A DNA stretch of 64,000 bases, taken from the NCBI RefSeq assembly GCF_001675045.1, contig NZ_LYPA01000024.1, positions 20,692-84,691 on the forward strand. Direction: 5' to 3'. The translations under genes were made by a program, and so were the position numbers. Positions 42,329 through 51,698 of this stretch are shown here, one piece after another. The notes under the pieces are model-generated. The model did not search any database. It was not told the origin of the DNA and was given only the letters and a program-made list of their open reading frames with translations. Every line of letters begins with the position of its first letter. Positions within the stretch are counted from its first letter, which is position 1. Origin of the DNA: Paenibacillus oryzae (lineage in GTDB: Bacteria; Bacillota; Bacilli; Paenibacillales; Paenibacillaceae).

Positions 42329-45300
42329 ATGAGAGCAAAAAGATTACGCAAAATCGTTTTGATCGCATCTATTCTATCGCTGCTGGGAGGAATTCAAGCC
42401 GGCTATGCGCCAAGGCATCAGGTTCATGCCGCCGAGCCTGTGGCGGAGGTTGTGATTGAGGACTTTGAGGATGGAATTTCGGATGTGAAATTTAATCCTA
42501 AACGGATGTATGAAGCTACGCTGCACCTGGAGGAGGATGAGAAGCGGGTAAGGAACGGCAGGTATTCCGCCCGAATTGATTACGATATGATCGGCATTGT
42601 GGACAATCCCTCCCAAATCGAGGTTGGGTACAATGCGGGGCGCATCCCGGTTGAACAATACCCCCAAAAGGTAGGGATGTGGGTATATGGAAACGATGAA
42701 GGACATTTGCTGACAACTAAATTCAGAGATAAAAACGGCTCCTCATTCCAAGCGGAATTTTATGATGAAACCAACGACGGGATCAACTGGAGCGGCTGGA
42801 AATATGTCCAGGCGGATGTGCCGCAGGGGAAAGCTGCGCCTATTGTCCTTGAGCTGTTTTTTCAATTGAAGCAATCCAATATGGCCCTAAAAAATAAAGG
42901 CTCTATCTGGATCGACGATATTACCTTCATTTACGGTGAATCAAACGAGGATAAAGAGGTTCCAACCATTAAAGCGATCTCCCCCCTCGAAAATGATGTT
43001 TTGAGCGCGCCGCTTGACGAGCTGAAGGTTGAGCTGGCCGACAATGGGTCGGGCTTGGATTTGACCACATTATCGGTTCGTTTGGATGGCGCCGATATTA
43101 CGAATGAAACGAGCTATAACCCGGAAACTAATCTGTTGACTTATCCGGGCGGGCTGGTGGATGGCGGATATCATGAGCTTGCCCTGGAGGTAAAGGACAA
43201 CAACGGGAACCCGGCTGAAAAAAAGGTGGCTTTTGCAATAAACGCAGGTGAACGCTTGATCATGACCGCCGATAATGAAGCGGTAAGCAACGATATTTAT
43301 CCCGTAAAGATTAGCGTAAAAGATTATGTAAATGCCGATCAGGCTTCATTTACACTGCAATATGATCCCCATACGCTTCAGGTTGATGGCATTGCGGAGG
43401 CTTCTGGAGTTGTTTTGTCCTCCAGTGCCGATAACGAGCAGGGAAGAGTTCGCATCGGCCTGAGCCATTTAACGTCGGCTAATGCGCGGGATAGCGTAAC
43501 CGTTAACTTCAGAGTGGCCTCTCATGCTGTGCTGGAACGCGGCGAGGACTACAAAACGATTACGATGAGCGACAGCAGTCTCTCGGCCGGTCAGGTTCAA
43601 ACCAGCTCTCCGATTGCCGCCCCTGTTCGTTATACGATTGCCTTTCCTTATAGGCTGAATATGGCGGGCGTTGGTCTTGGAACATCAACCGCGTTTACTG
43701 TGCTGGATCGCGAAGGTAAGCCGGTTCAGGGGGCGGATATTGTTTTTGGCGGTTTATTGAAGCAAAGCTCCGTGGTCACCGTTAATACGGTAACCTCCAG
43801 TGTATATGAAGACGATGACATAACCTCCAGCGTCCTTATGGCTGCTGCTGCCGGAGATCGTTTCTATGCTTCGGCCGAACCAGATGACGGATGGTTTGAG
43901 ATAATTCTTCCCGATGGCCGCACCAGCGGTTATATCGCGGAAGCGGATGTCAGCAGCCAGCTCCTGAGCGGCAGTCTTGGACAAACTGATGCCGAAGGGC
44001 GAGTCATGACGGATTTGACCACGCTGGCGCTTGGAGAGTATCAGGTTCAGGCAGTAATCGGTGAGCAAAACAGCCGGGTTGTCCGTTACGAGGTTGTCCA
44101 GCAATATGGAAGTAATGAGCCTCAATACGTTCAAACCTACGTCTCGGAGGATATGTCCTCTCAGTTGAGCGCAGCCTGGCAAACCAGGCCGGATCGAGCC
44201 GTTACCTATATTGAATACCGGGAGGCTTCCCTTGAGGGGGTAGGAATAGATTCGGATAGTAATGGTATTAGACGGCTCCAGGCCGAGAGCGAGCTGCAAG
44301 TGCTGAGCATGAAGGAAAATGGGACAAAGGGCGAAATCAGGTTCCATAATGCGTTGATTGAGGGGCTAAAACCAAATACGGCCTACAACTATCGCGTGGG
44401 CTATGAGGGGAACTGGTCGGAGTGGTTTCTTTACAGAACGATCGATCAGCAGAAATCGACGCCAACCTCCTTCCTGTTTGTAACGGATTCGCATACCAAG
44501 CAGACGCAAGGCATGGAGACCTACCAGGAATTGATGACGAATGCATTGGAGCAATATCCGTCGTCGCAATTTGTTATGCATGGCGGCGATTTCGTTGATG
44601 TCGGCAGCGCGTTTGAGGAATGGCAGAGGTTTTGGCAGGCTTCTTCCATTTATGCAACAAGGCTTCCGTCCGCTTTGACATTGGGGAATCACGATGTGAA
44701 GAGCGAAGGAAAGGACGTATTTACGAAGGGTGCAAACTTCCCGTTGAATGGGCCAGAAACCCAGCTCCAATATGCGTATTCGTTTAATGTGGACGATGCC
44801 CATTTTGTCGTGCTTAATTCGGAGGGCACAGAGGAGCAAATGGCGGATCAGGCGGTATGGCTGGAGGAGGATCTGGAGCAAAACGATAAAAAATGGACAA
44901 TCGCCATGTTCCACCGTCCTGCTTATCATACAGAAAGCGGAAGGGAATCTCTTGTAGAATATACGCAGACGTATTTTGCGCCTATTCTGGAGGAAAAAGA
45001 GGTTGATCTGGTTCTGGTTGGCCACGACCATGTCTATTCCCGCACCTACCCGATGCAGGGAGGGGAGCCAAACAAAACGTCGAACGAAGGCACGATTTAT
45101 TTGGACGGCGGAGCCTCCGGCTGGAAATTTTATGATGGCGCCAAACATCATTATTTGAATGAAATTTTTGATGAGGATGTGCCTGTGTATTCCGCTATTG
45201 AAATAACCGAAGATAACATTCAAGTAGAAGCGCACACGATTGCGGGCGCGAAGGTAGATTCATTTACGATCGTAAAGGCAAAGGGGAATGAGACGGAAAC

Positions 45301-46120
45301 GCCGGAGCCAACTCCGACCCCGACTCCAATTCCAACTCCGACAACGGAGGCAACGCCGAACCCAACCTCGACACCAGAGCCAACGTCAACATCAGGATCA
45401 ACGTCTGCGCCGATATCGACATCGGGAGCAACAGCGTCGCCAACGCCAACAGCAGTAGCGACGCCCAAGCCGACACCAGCAACGGCAAGTCCAAAACCGA
45501 CGCAAACGCCAACAGCCGCAAAGCCGGTATTCCGTGATAAGGTGAATATCGACGCGGTAAAAGCAGTTGCAGAAAGGGGGGAATCTGCTCAAGCTGCAAG
45601 CTTTACGGATGTTCCCTCTTCCCTGTGGAGCGCTGCTGTAGTTGAGCGGGCCTCCAAAATGGGAATCGTAACGGGTTATGCTGACGGGTCCTACCGTCCT
45701 GACGATAAGGTCACTCGCGCTGAATTTGCCACGATGGTTATGAAAGCCTTTGGATTGACGGGGTTGAATGGCGCGTCCTTCCCCGATACCGCAGGACACT
45801 GGGCTTCGTCAGCCATTGCGGCCTTGCAGGCTGAAGGCATTATTTCCGGCTATAAGAACGGCTCGTTCCGTCCCGATCAGAACATTTCCCGTGCCGAAAT
45901 GGTGGCCATGCTTGCCCGGTTAACAACATATGTGCCCGCTACAACGAACTCATTCTCGGATACAACAGGGAGCTGGGCAGCCGAACCAATCCATGCCTTC
46001 GCAGCCGCAGGCATCGTAAGCGGCAAAGGCAGCGGTTTGTTCAAGCCAAATGAATCTGCCTCCCGAGCAGAGTCGGTTGCAATGATTGTTCGCCTGCTGG
46101 ATACATTGCTTTCGGAATAA
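42329..46120 (+). CDS. SLH-anchored multidomain metallophosphoesterase, 1263 aa
   Basis: A large secreted surface protein. Order by eye: signal peptide (1-35, ending VHA); a carbohydrate-binding-like beta domain (about 40-208, with WIDDITFIYG at its end); an Ig-like domain (about 209-305); a cohesin-like domain (about 306-440, SFTLQYDPHTLQVDG ... VRIGLSHL); an SH3-like stretch (about 490-560, ending GRTSGYIAEADV); a purple-acid-phosphatase Fn3 domain (about 590-710); a calcineurin-like phosphoesterase (about 712-985) with FVTDSH, MHGGDFVDVG, TLGNHDVKS, MFHRPAYH and LVGHDHVYSRTYP; a Pro/Thr linker (about 990-1085) and three SLH repeats (about 1090-1263) for wall attachment. The metal ligands are complete, so it is probably active outside the cell, perhaps releasing phosphate. 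The start ATG follows AAGGGGGAACTACGAAGCA. Confidence 0.88.
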   Translation: MRAKRLRKIVLIASILSLLGGIQAGYAPRHQVHAAEPVAEVVIEDFEDGISDVKFNPKRMYEATLHLEEDEKRVRNGRYSARIDYDMIGIVDNPSQIEVGYNAGRIPVEQYPQKVGMWVYGNDEGHLLTTKFRDKNGSSFQAEFYDETNDGINWSGWKYVQADVPQGKAAPIVLELFFQLKQSNMALKNKGSIWIDDITFIYGESNEDKEVPTIKAISPLENDVLSAPLDELKVELADNGSGLDLTTLSVRLDGADITNETSYNPETNLLTYPGGLVDGGYHELALEVKDNNGNPAEKKVAFAINAGERLIMTADNEAVSNDIYPVKISVKDYVNADQASFTLQYDPHTLQVDGIAEASGVVLSSSADNEQGRVRIGLSHLTSANARDSVTVNFRVASHAVLERGEDYKTITMSDSSLSAGQVQTSSPIAAPVRYTIAFPYRLNMAGVGLGTSTAFTVLDREGKPVQGADIVFGGLLKQSSVVTVNTVTSSVYEDDDITSSVLMAAAAGDRFYASAEPDDGWFEIILPDGRTSGYIAEADVSSQLLSGSLGQTDAEGRVMTDLTTLALGEYQVQAVIGEQNSRVVRYEVVQQYGSNEPQYVQTYVSEDMSSQLSAAWQTRPDRAVTYIEYREASLEGVGIDSDSNGIRRLQAESELQVLSMKENGTKGEIRFHNALIEGLKPNTAYNYRVGYEGNWSEWFLYRTIDQQKSTPTSFLFVTDSHTKQTQGMETYQELMTNALEQYPSSQFVMHGGDFVDVGSAFEEWQRFWQASSIYATRLPSALTLGNHDVKSEGKDVFTKGANFPLNGPETQLQYAYSFNVDDAHFVVLNSEGTEEQMADQAVWLEEDLEQNDKKWTIAMFHRPAYHTESGRESLVEYTQTYFAPILEEKEVDLVLVGHDHVYSRTYPMQGGEPNKTSNEGTIYLDGGASGWKFYDGAKHHYLNEIFDEDVPVYSAIEITEDNIQVEAHTIAGAKVDSFTIVKAKGNETETPEPTPTPTPIPTPTTEATPNPTSTPEPTSTSGSTSAPISTSGATASPTPTAVATPKPTPATASPKPTQTPTAAKPVFRDKVNIDAVKAVAERGESAQAASFTDVPSSLWSAAVVERASKMGIVTGYADGSYRPDDKVTRAEFATMVMKAFGLTGLNGASFPDTAGHWASSAIAALQAEGIISGYKNGSFRPDQNISRAEMVAMLARLTTYVPATTNSFSDTTGSWAAEPIHAFAAAGIVSGKGSGLFKPNESASRAESVAMIVRLLDTLLSE

Positions 46121-46164
46121 ACGGCCATGAAAAAATGATGAAATGATAAGGTCGTTCAGAAGGA

Positions 46165-46197
46165 CGGTGAAAACCGCCTGCTGAGCGGCCTTTTTTG
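46165..46197. terminator. Bidirectional terminator between convergent genes
   Basis: CCGC and GCGG pair around a seven-base loop with AAAA on the left and a run of six T on the right. The stem is short but the position between convergent genes supports it. Confidence 0.55.
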
Positions 46198-46198
46198 A

Positions 46199-47188
46199 TT
46201 AGGCGATGCTTATCCCGATATTTCCATATTGCTCCCCCTGCTCCATCTGCTCAAAGGCAAGCGCAATATCGCTAAGGGGGTATACGCAATCGATAACAGG
46301 TCTTATCTCATGAAGCTCAATAAACTGAAGCATGTCCATAAATTCCTCATGGCTTCCCATTGAGGAGCCGATAATGCTGATTTGAGGGAAAAAGACGGCC
46401 CGCAATGCCAAATCCATATGATCACCTGAGCTTGCACCAAAGGTAACGATGCGGCCGCCGGGCTTAATAACCTCAAAGTATTGAGGGAAGGTTGCCGGCC
46501 CGATGCTGTCCAGAATAAGGTCGGCTTGCTCGCCCTTCATACCTTCCTTCCAATCTCCATAGCTGTCAAAAGCATAATGAGCTCCATTCGATAAGGCGCT
46601 TTCTCTTTTTGCCGCACTGCGGGATGTAACGCTAACCCGCGCTCCCGCCGCCAAAGCCATATGCATGGCATAAGTCGCCACGCCTCCTCCAATGCCTGGA
46701 ATAAGGACATGCTCGCCCCTTTGTAAGCTGCCTCTCGTGAACAACGCCCGATAGGCGGTTAAAGCGGACAGCGGCAATACTCCGGCTTCCTCCCAGGACA
46801 AATACGGAGGTTTGGGGATTGCATTTTGTGCGGGAACGATAATGGATTGTGCAAATGTTCCGTCTGTTGGCCCTCCTACAATGTCCGGGACCGCTGGAAC
46901 GCTGGAGGCTAAATCCCATCCTAAGCATGGATTAATGATGACCTCGGAGCCTATCAAAATGTTTGCGACACCTTCTCCTATGGCCTCCACAATCCCTGCG
47001 CCGTCGGAGCCTGGAATCAGAGGCGCATGATCGGCTGCCCGATCCGCCATCAGGAATAAGTCCCGATGATTCAAGCCAGCGGCTTTCAGTCTTACTTTAA
47101 CCTCCCCTGCCCCGGGCTGCTTGTCCGTTACATCTCTATATGACAGACCCTTCGGGCCTTTTTCTCCTTGGTGCACGATTGCTTTCAT
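46199..47188 (-). CDS. Zinc-binding dehydrogenase / quinone oxidoreductase (MDR family)
   Basis: A 329-residue medium-chain dehydrogenase/reductase. The catalytic-domain start reads [37 protein letters not shown], diagnostic in its [12 protein letters not shown] part, and the nucleotide loop is [19 protein letters not shown]. The residues that bind catalytic zinc in alcohol dehydrogenases are only partly present, so a quinone or enone reductase using NADPH is likely. The frame is open 64 codons upstream, but the ATG giving MKAIVHQG is set by AAGGAGG. It is divergent from a LysR regulator gene 123 bases away, the classic layout of a regulator controlling its neighbour. Confidence 0.88.
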   Translation of the reverse strand: MKAIVHQGEKGPKGLSYRDVTDKQPGAGEVKVRLKAAGLNHRDLFLMADRAADHAPLIPGSDGAGIVEAIGEGVANILIGSEVIINPCLGWDLASSVPAVPDIVGGPTDGTFAQSIIVPAQNAIPKPPYLSWEEAGVLPLSALTAYRALFTRGSLQRGEHVLIPGIGGGVATYAMHMALAAGARVSVTSRSAAKRESALSNGAHYAFDSYGDWKEGMKGEQADLILDSIGPATFPQYFEVIKPGGRIVTFGASSGDHMDLALRAVFFPQISIIGSSMGSHEEFMDMLQFIELHEIRPVIDCVYPLSDIALAFEQMEQGEQYGNIGISIA

Positions 47189-47311
47189 GCTTGTTCCTCC
47201 TTGTGTCTTTTTGCAAAGCTCACCTGAATTGTACAGAGCGGAGCGCATGCAGTAAAATGAACAGAACTGATGGCGAATATCACAAATAATGATAGTGAGG
47301 GGGACGCAAAA

Positions 47312-48190
47312 ATGGAGAGCGGAGATTTGAAAATATTTCAGGCAGTAGCCCGCGAGGGAAGCGTGACGAAGGCGGCGCAAAAGATGAATTATGTTCAGTC
47401 AAACGTGACGGCCCGTATTCAGCATCTTGAGTCTCAGCTTGGAGTCCCTCTTTTTCGGCGTTCCAATCGTGGCATGACTTTAACTCCGGCAGGCGAAAAT
47501 TTATTGAGCTATGCGGATAAAATATTGACCTTGATGGGGGAAGCCGCCCAAACAACCCAATATTCCGATCAACCGTCCGGCCCCCTCCGGCTAGGTTCCA
47601 TTGAAACAACGGCTGCCATGCATTTGGCGTCTTTTGTGGGGGAATATCGGCGCCAATACCGGGATGTACAATTGTCCCTTCAGACCGGCGGCTCTCATGC
47701 CCTTGTGCAGAAAGTATTAAACGATGAGCTTGACGGAGCATTTGTTTATGGGGAGGCGGATACTCCCGAATTGGAACATATAAATTTCGCCCAGGATGAA
47801 ATGGTGCTGATATCAAAACCAGGAAGGAGCGGCATGCGGGAGCTGCTGGCGCAGCCAATGCTGTTTTTTGATGTGGGCTGCACGCATCGGGAGAGGGCAG
47901 AGGCTTTTCTAAGAGAAATGGGCATTACAGACTATCACATGATGGAGTTTGGCACATTGGCCGTTATTCTGGACGGTGTTTCCTCAGGTCTTGGCGTCTC
48001 GCTGCTGCCGCGATCATCAGTTGCCAAAATGGAGGAAGACGGTAGAATTCTTTTGCACGCGTTGCCGGAGAAATATCGCACCTTGGAGGTTCGGTTTGTT
48101 TACCGGAAAAACGTCTGGCATTCCAGCGCTTTATTGAGGCTCGTGGAATCAATTAAACGGAGCATGTCATCCTCAAAGCAATGCGAATAG
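47312..48190 (+). CDS. LysR-family transcriptional regulator
   Basis: A 292-residue LysR-type regulator. The winged helix-turn-helix occupies residues 1-60 ([28 protein letters not shown] as its core, with [19 protein letters not shown] as the wing), followed by the two-lobed effector-binding domain. ATG 47312 follows GAGGGGGACGCAAAA; an upstream in-frame start lacks a ribosome-binding site. It probably controls the divergent MDR oxidoreductase and itself. The effector is unknown. The CysL/YtlI-like group shows similar features. Confidence 0.9.
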   Translation: MESGDLKIFQAVAREGSVTKAAQKMNYVQSNVTARIQHLESQLGVPLFRRSNRGMTLTPAGENLLSYADKILTLMGEAAQTTQYSDQPSGPLRLGSIETTAAMHLASFVGEYRRQYRDVQLSLQTGGSHALVQKVLNDELDGAFVYGEADTPELEHINFAQDEMVLISKPGRSGMRELLAQPMLFFDVGCTHRERAEAFLREMGITDYHMMEFGTLAVILDGVSSGLGVSLLPRSSVAKMEEDGRILLHALPEKYRTLEVRFVYRKNVWHSSALLRLVESIKRSMSSSKQCE

Positions 48191-48274
48191 AGTGGGAATT
48201 GCAGAAATATTAGTTCTTTAATTCTATATTATTCCATACATTATCGTGGTATCCTTTTTGTGGGAGGGATAGAC

Positions 48275-49489
48275 ATGATAAAAACAAGGAAATTAGCTGT
48301 ACTAATGGGTGCTCTTTTACTATCACTCTCATTAGCCGCAGGCAGTGTCAATGCTTCAGTGGGGAAAGTGTTTAGCGACCAAGGCGTGGGGGGAAGCCAA
48401 AGCTTGCTTTTGACCTCGGAAGGGAAGGTTATCAGCTTTGGGGATAACGGCATGGGCCAACTTGGGGTGGGCAACAGCACTACATCACCTGTGCCGCAAG
48501 TAATAAACGGGCTTACGGATGTTGTGGCAGTCAGCTCGGGCGTCAATTTTTCATTGGCCTTAAAGTCCGACGGCACGGTTTGGGCGTGGGGCACTAACAG
48601 CATGGGCCAGTTAGGCGATGGGACAAAAACGAAACGATTGAGTCCTGTAAAAGTGAGCGGGTTAACGAATGTAATAGCCATTACATCAAGCGGCAGCCAC
48701 TCTATGGCTCTCAAGTCTGACGGAACCGTATGGAGCTTCGGAGGGAATGGATCTGGAGAATTGGGTTTAGGGAACAATACATCCTATACGACCCCTCAGC
48801 AAATACCTAATTTTAGCAACGTAGCTTCCATTACTAGCGGCAATTACCACTCTGTTGCAGTCAAAAATGATGGAACGGTTTGGGTATGGGGCAGCAATAT
48901 CTTCGGTCAGCTGGGAGACGGAAAAGTAGGCGTAAATTTTAATGCCTCCAGTCCGAAGCAAGTAGCGGGCTTAACGAACGTTGTTAATGTCAATGCCGGC
49001 ATTGGCCATAACCTGGCCCTCAAATCGGATGGTACTGTGTGGGCTTGGGGAGATAATAGTCAAGGGCAGCTGGGGGATGGAACGAAGACTAGACGAATGG
49101 TTCCTACAAAAATACCTTCGCATCAATCCTTTGTAGCTGTAGGAGCGGGAGGATATAGCTCCTTCGGATTAAAAGAGAATGGAACCCTTTGGGCTTGGGG
49201 AAACAATAACGCCGGACAGCTTGGCATAGGCACGGCAGGAGCCGAAACATTGGAGCGCCTTGGTCTCACGGGTACAGTTGCGCCAATTATTCAGATTTCC
49301 TCGCCCAGACAGATCGCATCCGATGTCAGAACGATAAGTATCGTTTCCCAGCATGCTTTTGCAATCAAAACAGATAATACGGTTATTGCCTGGGGCAAAA
49401 ACGAGTTTGGGCAGTTAGGCGACGGTACGTATACATTTAGAATAACGCCATCGGTTGTATTTTCGAATACAAGCGACTGGGACTACTAA
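48275..49489 (+). CDS. Secreted RCC1-repeat (beta-propeller) protein
   Basis: A 404-residue secreted protein with a signal peptide (residues 1-28, ending VNA) and seven or so RCC1-type repeats, each with the pattern ALKSDGTVWAWGxNxxGQLGDGT. The repeats would form a seven-bladed propeller; conserved units appear at about residues 60, 110, 160, 210, 265, 315 and 380. Bacterial RCC1-like proteins are mostly of unknown role and may bind protein or carbohydrate outside the cell. There is no wall anchor, so it is free or loosely attached. The start ATG at 48275 follows GGGAGGGATAGAC. One repeat (about residues 330-365) is longer and diverged. Confidence 0.88.
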   Translation: MIKTRKLAVLMGALLLSLSLAAGSVNASVGKVFSDQGVGGSQSLLLTSEGKVISFGDNGMGQLGVGNSTTSPVPQVINGLTDVVAVSSGVNFSLALKSDGTVWAWGTNSMGQLGDGTKTKRLSPVKVSGLTNVIAITSSGSHSMALKSDGTVWSFGGNGSGELGLGNNTSYTTPQQIPNFSNVASITSGNYHSVAVKNDGTVWVWGSNIFGQLGDGKVGVNFNASSPKQVAGLTNVVNVNAGIGHNLALKSDGTVWAWGDNSQGQLGDGTKTRRMVPTKIPSHQSFVAVGAGGYSSFGLKENGTLWAWGNNNAGQLGIGTAGAETLERLGLTGTVAPIIQISSPRQIASDVRTISIVSQHAFAIKTDNTVIAWGKNEFGQLGDGTYTFRITPSVVFSNTSDWDY

Positions 49490-49545
49490 AAAAAAGAGAA
49501 AAACGGTCCTTGTGAGCTTTATTTGTTGGATGTTCTGAATAAAAG

Positions 49546-49574
49546 TTGTAAACAAAGTCCAGGAGTGTTATAAT
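49546..49574 (+). promoter_or_regulatory. Promoter of second csp gene
   Basis: TTGTAA, 17 bases, TATAAT. The predicted start near 49581 gives a leader of about 125 nt. Confidence 0.75.
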
Positions 49575-49597
49575 TGGTTTAATACATTTTAGCCTGA

Positions 49598-49660
49598 AAT
49601 CACATATTGTAGAGGGTTATTATTGCAGAAGAGTAACCTTGTACAATATGTGATTTTTTT
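49598..49660 (+). promoter_or_regulatory. Csp leader hairpin with U-run (putative attenuator), copy 2
   Basis: ATCACATATTGTA(GAG)GGTTA pairs with TAACC(TTG)TACAATATGTGAT and is followed by seven T residues, 47 bases before the csp start. Size, position and the TCACATATTG arm match the leader at 23358-23419. The two arms differ in sequence between copies while pairing is kept (for example GAAAA/TTTTTC versus GTAGA/TTGTAC), which argues for a selected structure. Confidence 0.75.
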
Positions 49661-49706
49661 ATGCAACATAAGGTCATGTATAAATGATGATAAGGGGTAA
49701 TGAATG

Positions 49707-49907
49707 ATGCAAACAGGAACAGTTAAATGGTTTAACGCAGAAAAAGGCTTTGGTTTTATTGAGGTTGAAGGCGGAGACGACGTATTTGTACACTTTAGCG
49801 CTATCACTGGCGAAGGCTTCAAATCGTTGGACGAAGGCCAACGCGTTGAATTTAACGTAGTTCAAGGCAACCGCGGCCCACAAGCCGAGAATGTTGTAAA
49901 GCTGTAA
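49707..49907 (+). CDS. Cold shock protein (CspA family), second copy
   Basis: A 66-residue cold-shock domain protein, [20 protein letters not shown], with intact RNP1 (KGFGFIEV) and RNP2 (VFVHFSAI). It differs from the 23473 protein mainly at residues 2-3, 24, 34, 40-42 and 52. The start is set at 49707, nine bases after AAGGGG, to give the family-standard length; the adjacent ATG at 49704 would only add one Met. Like its paralogue it should bind nascent and structured RNA. It has its own promoter and the leader hairpin described above. Confidence 0.95.
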   Translation: MQTGTVKWFNAEKGFGFIEVEGGDDVFVHFSAITGEGFKSLDEGQRVEFNVVQGNRGPQAENVVKL

Positions 49908-49919
49908 TTTTGCTTCAAA

Positions 49920-49950
49920 GCCCTATGCCTTGCATAGGGACTTTTTTTTT
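49920..49950 (+). terminator. Terminator of second csp gene
   Basis: CCCTATGC pairs with GCATAGGG around CTT, followed after AC by nine T residues. ydjO starts 36 bases later, so any ydjO expression from the csp promoter would require read-through. Confidence 0.88.
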
Positions 49951-49985
49951 ACCATTGATTCCATGAAGAGAAAGAGGGTTGCTGC

Positions 49986-50198
49986 TTGTACTATTCACGG
50001 AAACGGCTACTGGAGGAACTTCCACAGGAAAATACGACTGTTTGGTCATGTTCTAATGAAAAGTGCAATGGATGGATGAGAGATAACTTTGTTTTTTCAG
50101 ACCAGCCTATATGTGTCCAATGTCATTCGCTTATGGTGAAAGGTGAAAAAATGCTTTCTATTGTTGTTAATACAAGCCCTAGTCAGACAAGGGGTTAA
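49986..50198 (+). CDS. ydjO: Cold-inducible protein YdjO family
   Basis: A 70-residue protein that matches the YdjO family: an N-terminal YSRKR, then TTVWSCSNEKCNGWMRDNF and PICVQCHSLMVKGEKML, giving two CxxC-like pairs (CSNEKC and CVQC) for one zinc ribbon. YdjO is listed as cold-inducible in B. subtilis; its function is not known. The start is a TTG at 49986 after AGAGGG, because no ATG is available near the conserved start. Csp and ydjO next to one another is a recurrent arrangement and supports a shared role at low temperature, although a terminator separates them here. Confidence 0.8.
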   Translation: MYYSRKRLLEELPQENTTVWSCSNEKCNGWMRDNFVFSDQPICVQCHSLMVKGEKMLSIVVNTSPSQTRG

Positions 50199-50235
50199 GC
50201 AGTCGATCAATTAAAATTTTAAACACTCGCAATCA

Positions 50236-50284
50236 AATGGGGCGCCCAAAAGTTAGTTCGTGCTAACTTTCGGGCGCCCATTTT
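50236..50284. terminator. Strong bidirectional terminator between ydjO and yczE-like gene
   Basis: GGGCGCCC-AAAGTTAG pairs with CTAACTTT-GGGCGCCC around TTCGTG, flanked by AAAT and ATTTT. Confidence 0.85.
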
Positions 50285-50306
50285 GTGCGGGAAATGATAA
50301 GTGTGT

Positions 50307-50978
50307 CTAAGATGGCGTAATGGAATGTTCAGAGTCCGTTGACGCTTTTGCCAGAAGCTTTCGTGTGAAATTAACATCAAAAAACTGAATAATAGGCCCC
50401 AGGGCAAGTGCGCAAACCAAGGTTCCGAGTCCAACGATGCCTCCTGCGAGGAAGCAAATGAGCGCACAGAGAGCATCCGTAAACATCCGATGCCAAAAAT
50501 AAGAAATTTTTGGTATCCTCTTTACCATAATCAGGGACAAGCTGTCATAAGGAGCAACCCCTACATCGGATGTCTGGTATAAGGAAACCCCGAAGCTGCA
50601 TACGACTACGCCAATAATCACAACGACTAAGCGCTGGCCAAACAGCTGAGGTTCGCCGAATAGATGTATAAAGGTATTGTAAAAGAAGGTGACGATGTAG
50701 CCCAGAAAAATGGCATTAACGATAGTTCCGGCCCCAATTAACCGGCGTCCCATCGTAAACTGCAAAATAAACAAAACCAGATTCAGCAAAATAAGAAAAT
50801 TGGCATATACGATGCCGCTGACCTCCGCAAGCGCCATGACCATGCCGCTGAACGGATCATTGCCCATGCCGGACAGCTTGAAGATGCTGATTCCCATACC
50901 GAGAAATATATTGCCAAGAACCATAATGATCATTCGTTTAGCATCCACTCTTTTGAAATAAGCCATCATGTGATCCAT
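50307..50978 (-). CDS. YczE/YyaS/YitT-family membrane protein
   Basis: A 223-residue integral membrane protein with five to six helices. GNIFLGMGISIFKLSGMGNDPFSGM near the N-terminus (key part GMGNDPFSGM) and the second-half echo SLYQTSDVGVAPYDSLSL are the internal-repeat signature of the YczE/YyaS/YitT group. In B. subtilis YczE influences surfactin/bacillaene production; a general function is not known. The start is uncertain: 51002, 50978 and 50969 are all in frame. I chose 50978 because CAGGA lies six bases upstream. It is a single gene, ended by the strong terminator at 50236-50284. Confidence 0.82.
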   Translation of the reverse strand: MDHMMAYFKRVDAKRMIIMVLGNIFLGMGISIFKLSGMGNDPFSGMVMALAEVSGIVYANFLILLNLVLFILQFTMGRRLIGAGTIVNAIFLGYIVTFFYNTFIHLFGEPQLFGQRLVVVIIGVVVCSFGVSLYQTSDVGVAPYDSLSLIMVKRIPKISYFWHRMFTDALCALICFLAGGIVGLGTLVCALALGPIIQFFDVNFTRKLLAKASTDSEHSITPS

Positions 50979-51152
50979 CCTATGTCCTGAATATCGTTCC
51001 ATTTTTCACAAATAACGACGTCATTATATCATAATTCCTTAAGGGATATAAGCTGTAAAAATAAATGGGAATGATGGAATGCCCCGCCCTGGTCACAGAA
51101 TAGCCTGCCTGAGTGTCTTACTCTATAACTGAAACGGTTGGAGGTGAAGAGT

Positions 51153-51698
51153 ATGGAACCCGCAAAAAAAGAAGTTCCTTATTTGAACGAACTGATGCTT
51201 CGGTATCATAAGCCGATACTTATTTATTGCTTTCATATGCTGCGGCAAAGACAAGATGCCGAGGATGCGACTCAGGACATTTTTATGAAGGCGATGAATC
51301 ATTCACAAAACGGCGAAGGCATACAGAACGAATCGGCATGGCTGTACCGCATTGCCCACAATCATTGCAGTAATATGTTGAGAAGGCGCAAGCTGTTAAG
51401 CTTCCTGCCTTTTGGTCAGGAACGAAAGCGGGAGCTCTCCCAGGAGGCTTCATACGCTCAAGTTGACGAGTCCATGGCAATTGATGAGCTTTTGGCCAAG
51501 CTGCCCGTAGAGGATCGTTCCGTTATGGTGCTGCGAATTATTGAGGATAAATCCTATGAGGAGATCGGGATGATTCTTCATGCAGCTCCTGCTACTGTCC
51601 GGAAAAAGTTTCAACGCGCCAAAAATAAGGTGAAAAAATGGATCGAATTGGAGGAAGAAGAGCATGAGCAAAAAAAACAAGGTATTTCGTACATTTGA
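51153..51698 (+). CDS. ECF RNA polymerase sigma factor 2
   Basis: A 181-residue ECF sigma factor. Region 2 spans about residues 10-80 (YHKPILIYCFHMLRQRQDAEDATQDIF as its 2.1-2.2 core, ESAWLYRIAHNHCSNMLRRRK for 2.3-2.4) and region 4 about 105-165 (KLPVEDRSVMVLRIIEDKSYEEIG and APATVRKKFQRAKNK). The diagnostic parts are DAEDATQDIF and WLYRIAHNHC. The start ATG at 51153 follows GGAGGTGAAGAGT. Its last codons overlap the next gene by 35 bases, the sigma/anti-sigma coupling also seen at 27.6 kb, though the two pairs are not close copies. Confidence 0.92.
   Translation: MEPAKKEVPYLNELMLRYHKPILIYCFHMLRQRQDAEDATQDIFMKAMNHSQNGEGIQNESAWLYRIAHNHCSNMLRRRKLLSFLPFGQERKRELSQEASYAQVDESMAIDELLAKLPVEDRSVMVLRIIEDKSYEEIGMILHAAPATVRKKFQRAKNKVKKWIELEEEEHEQKKQGISYI

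Noticed and set aside
45220..45599. Val/Gly/Asp-repeat frames antisense to the Pro/Thr linker of the SLH phosphoesterase
   Set aside because: Products of the repetitive linker codons read backwards.
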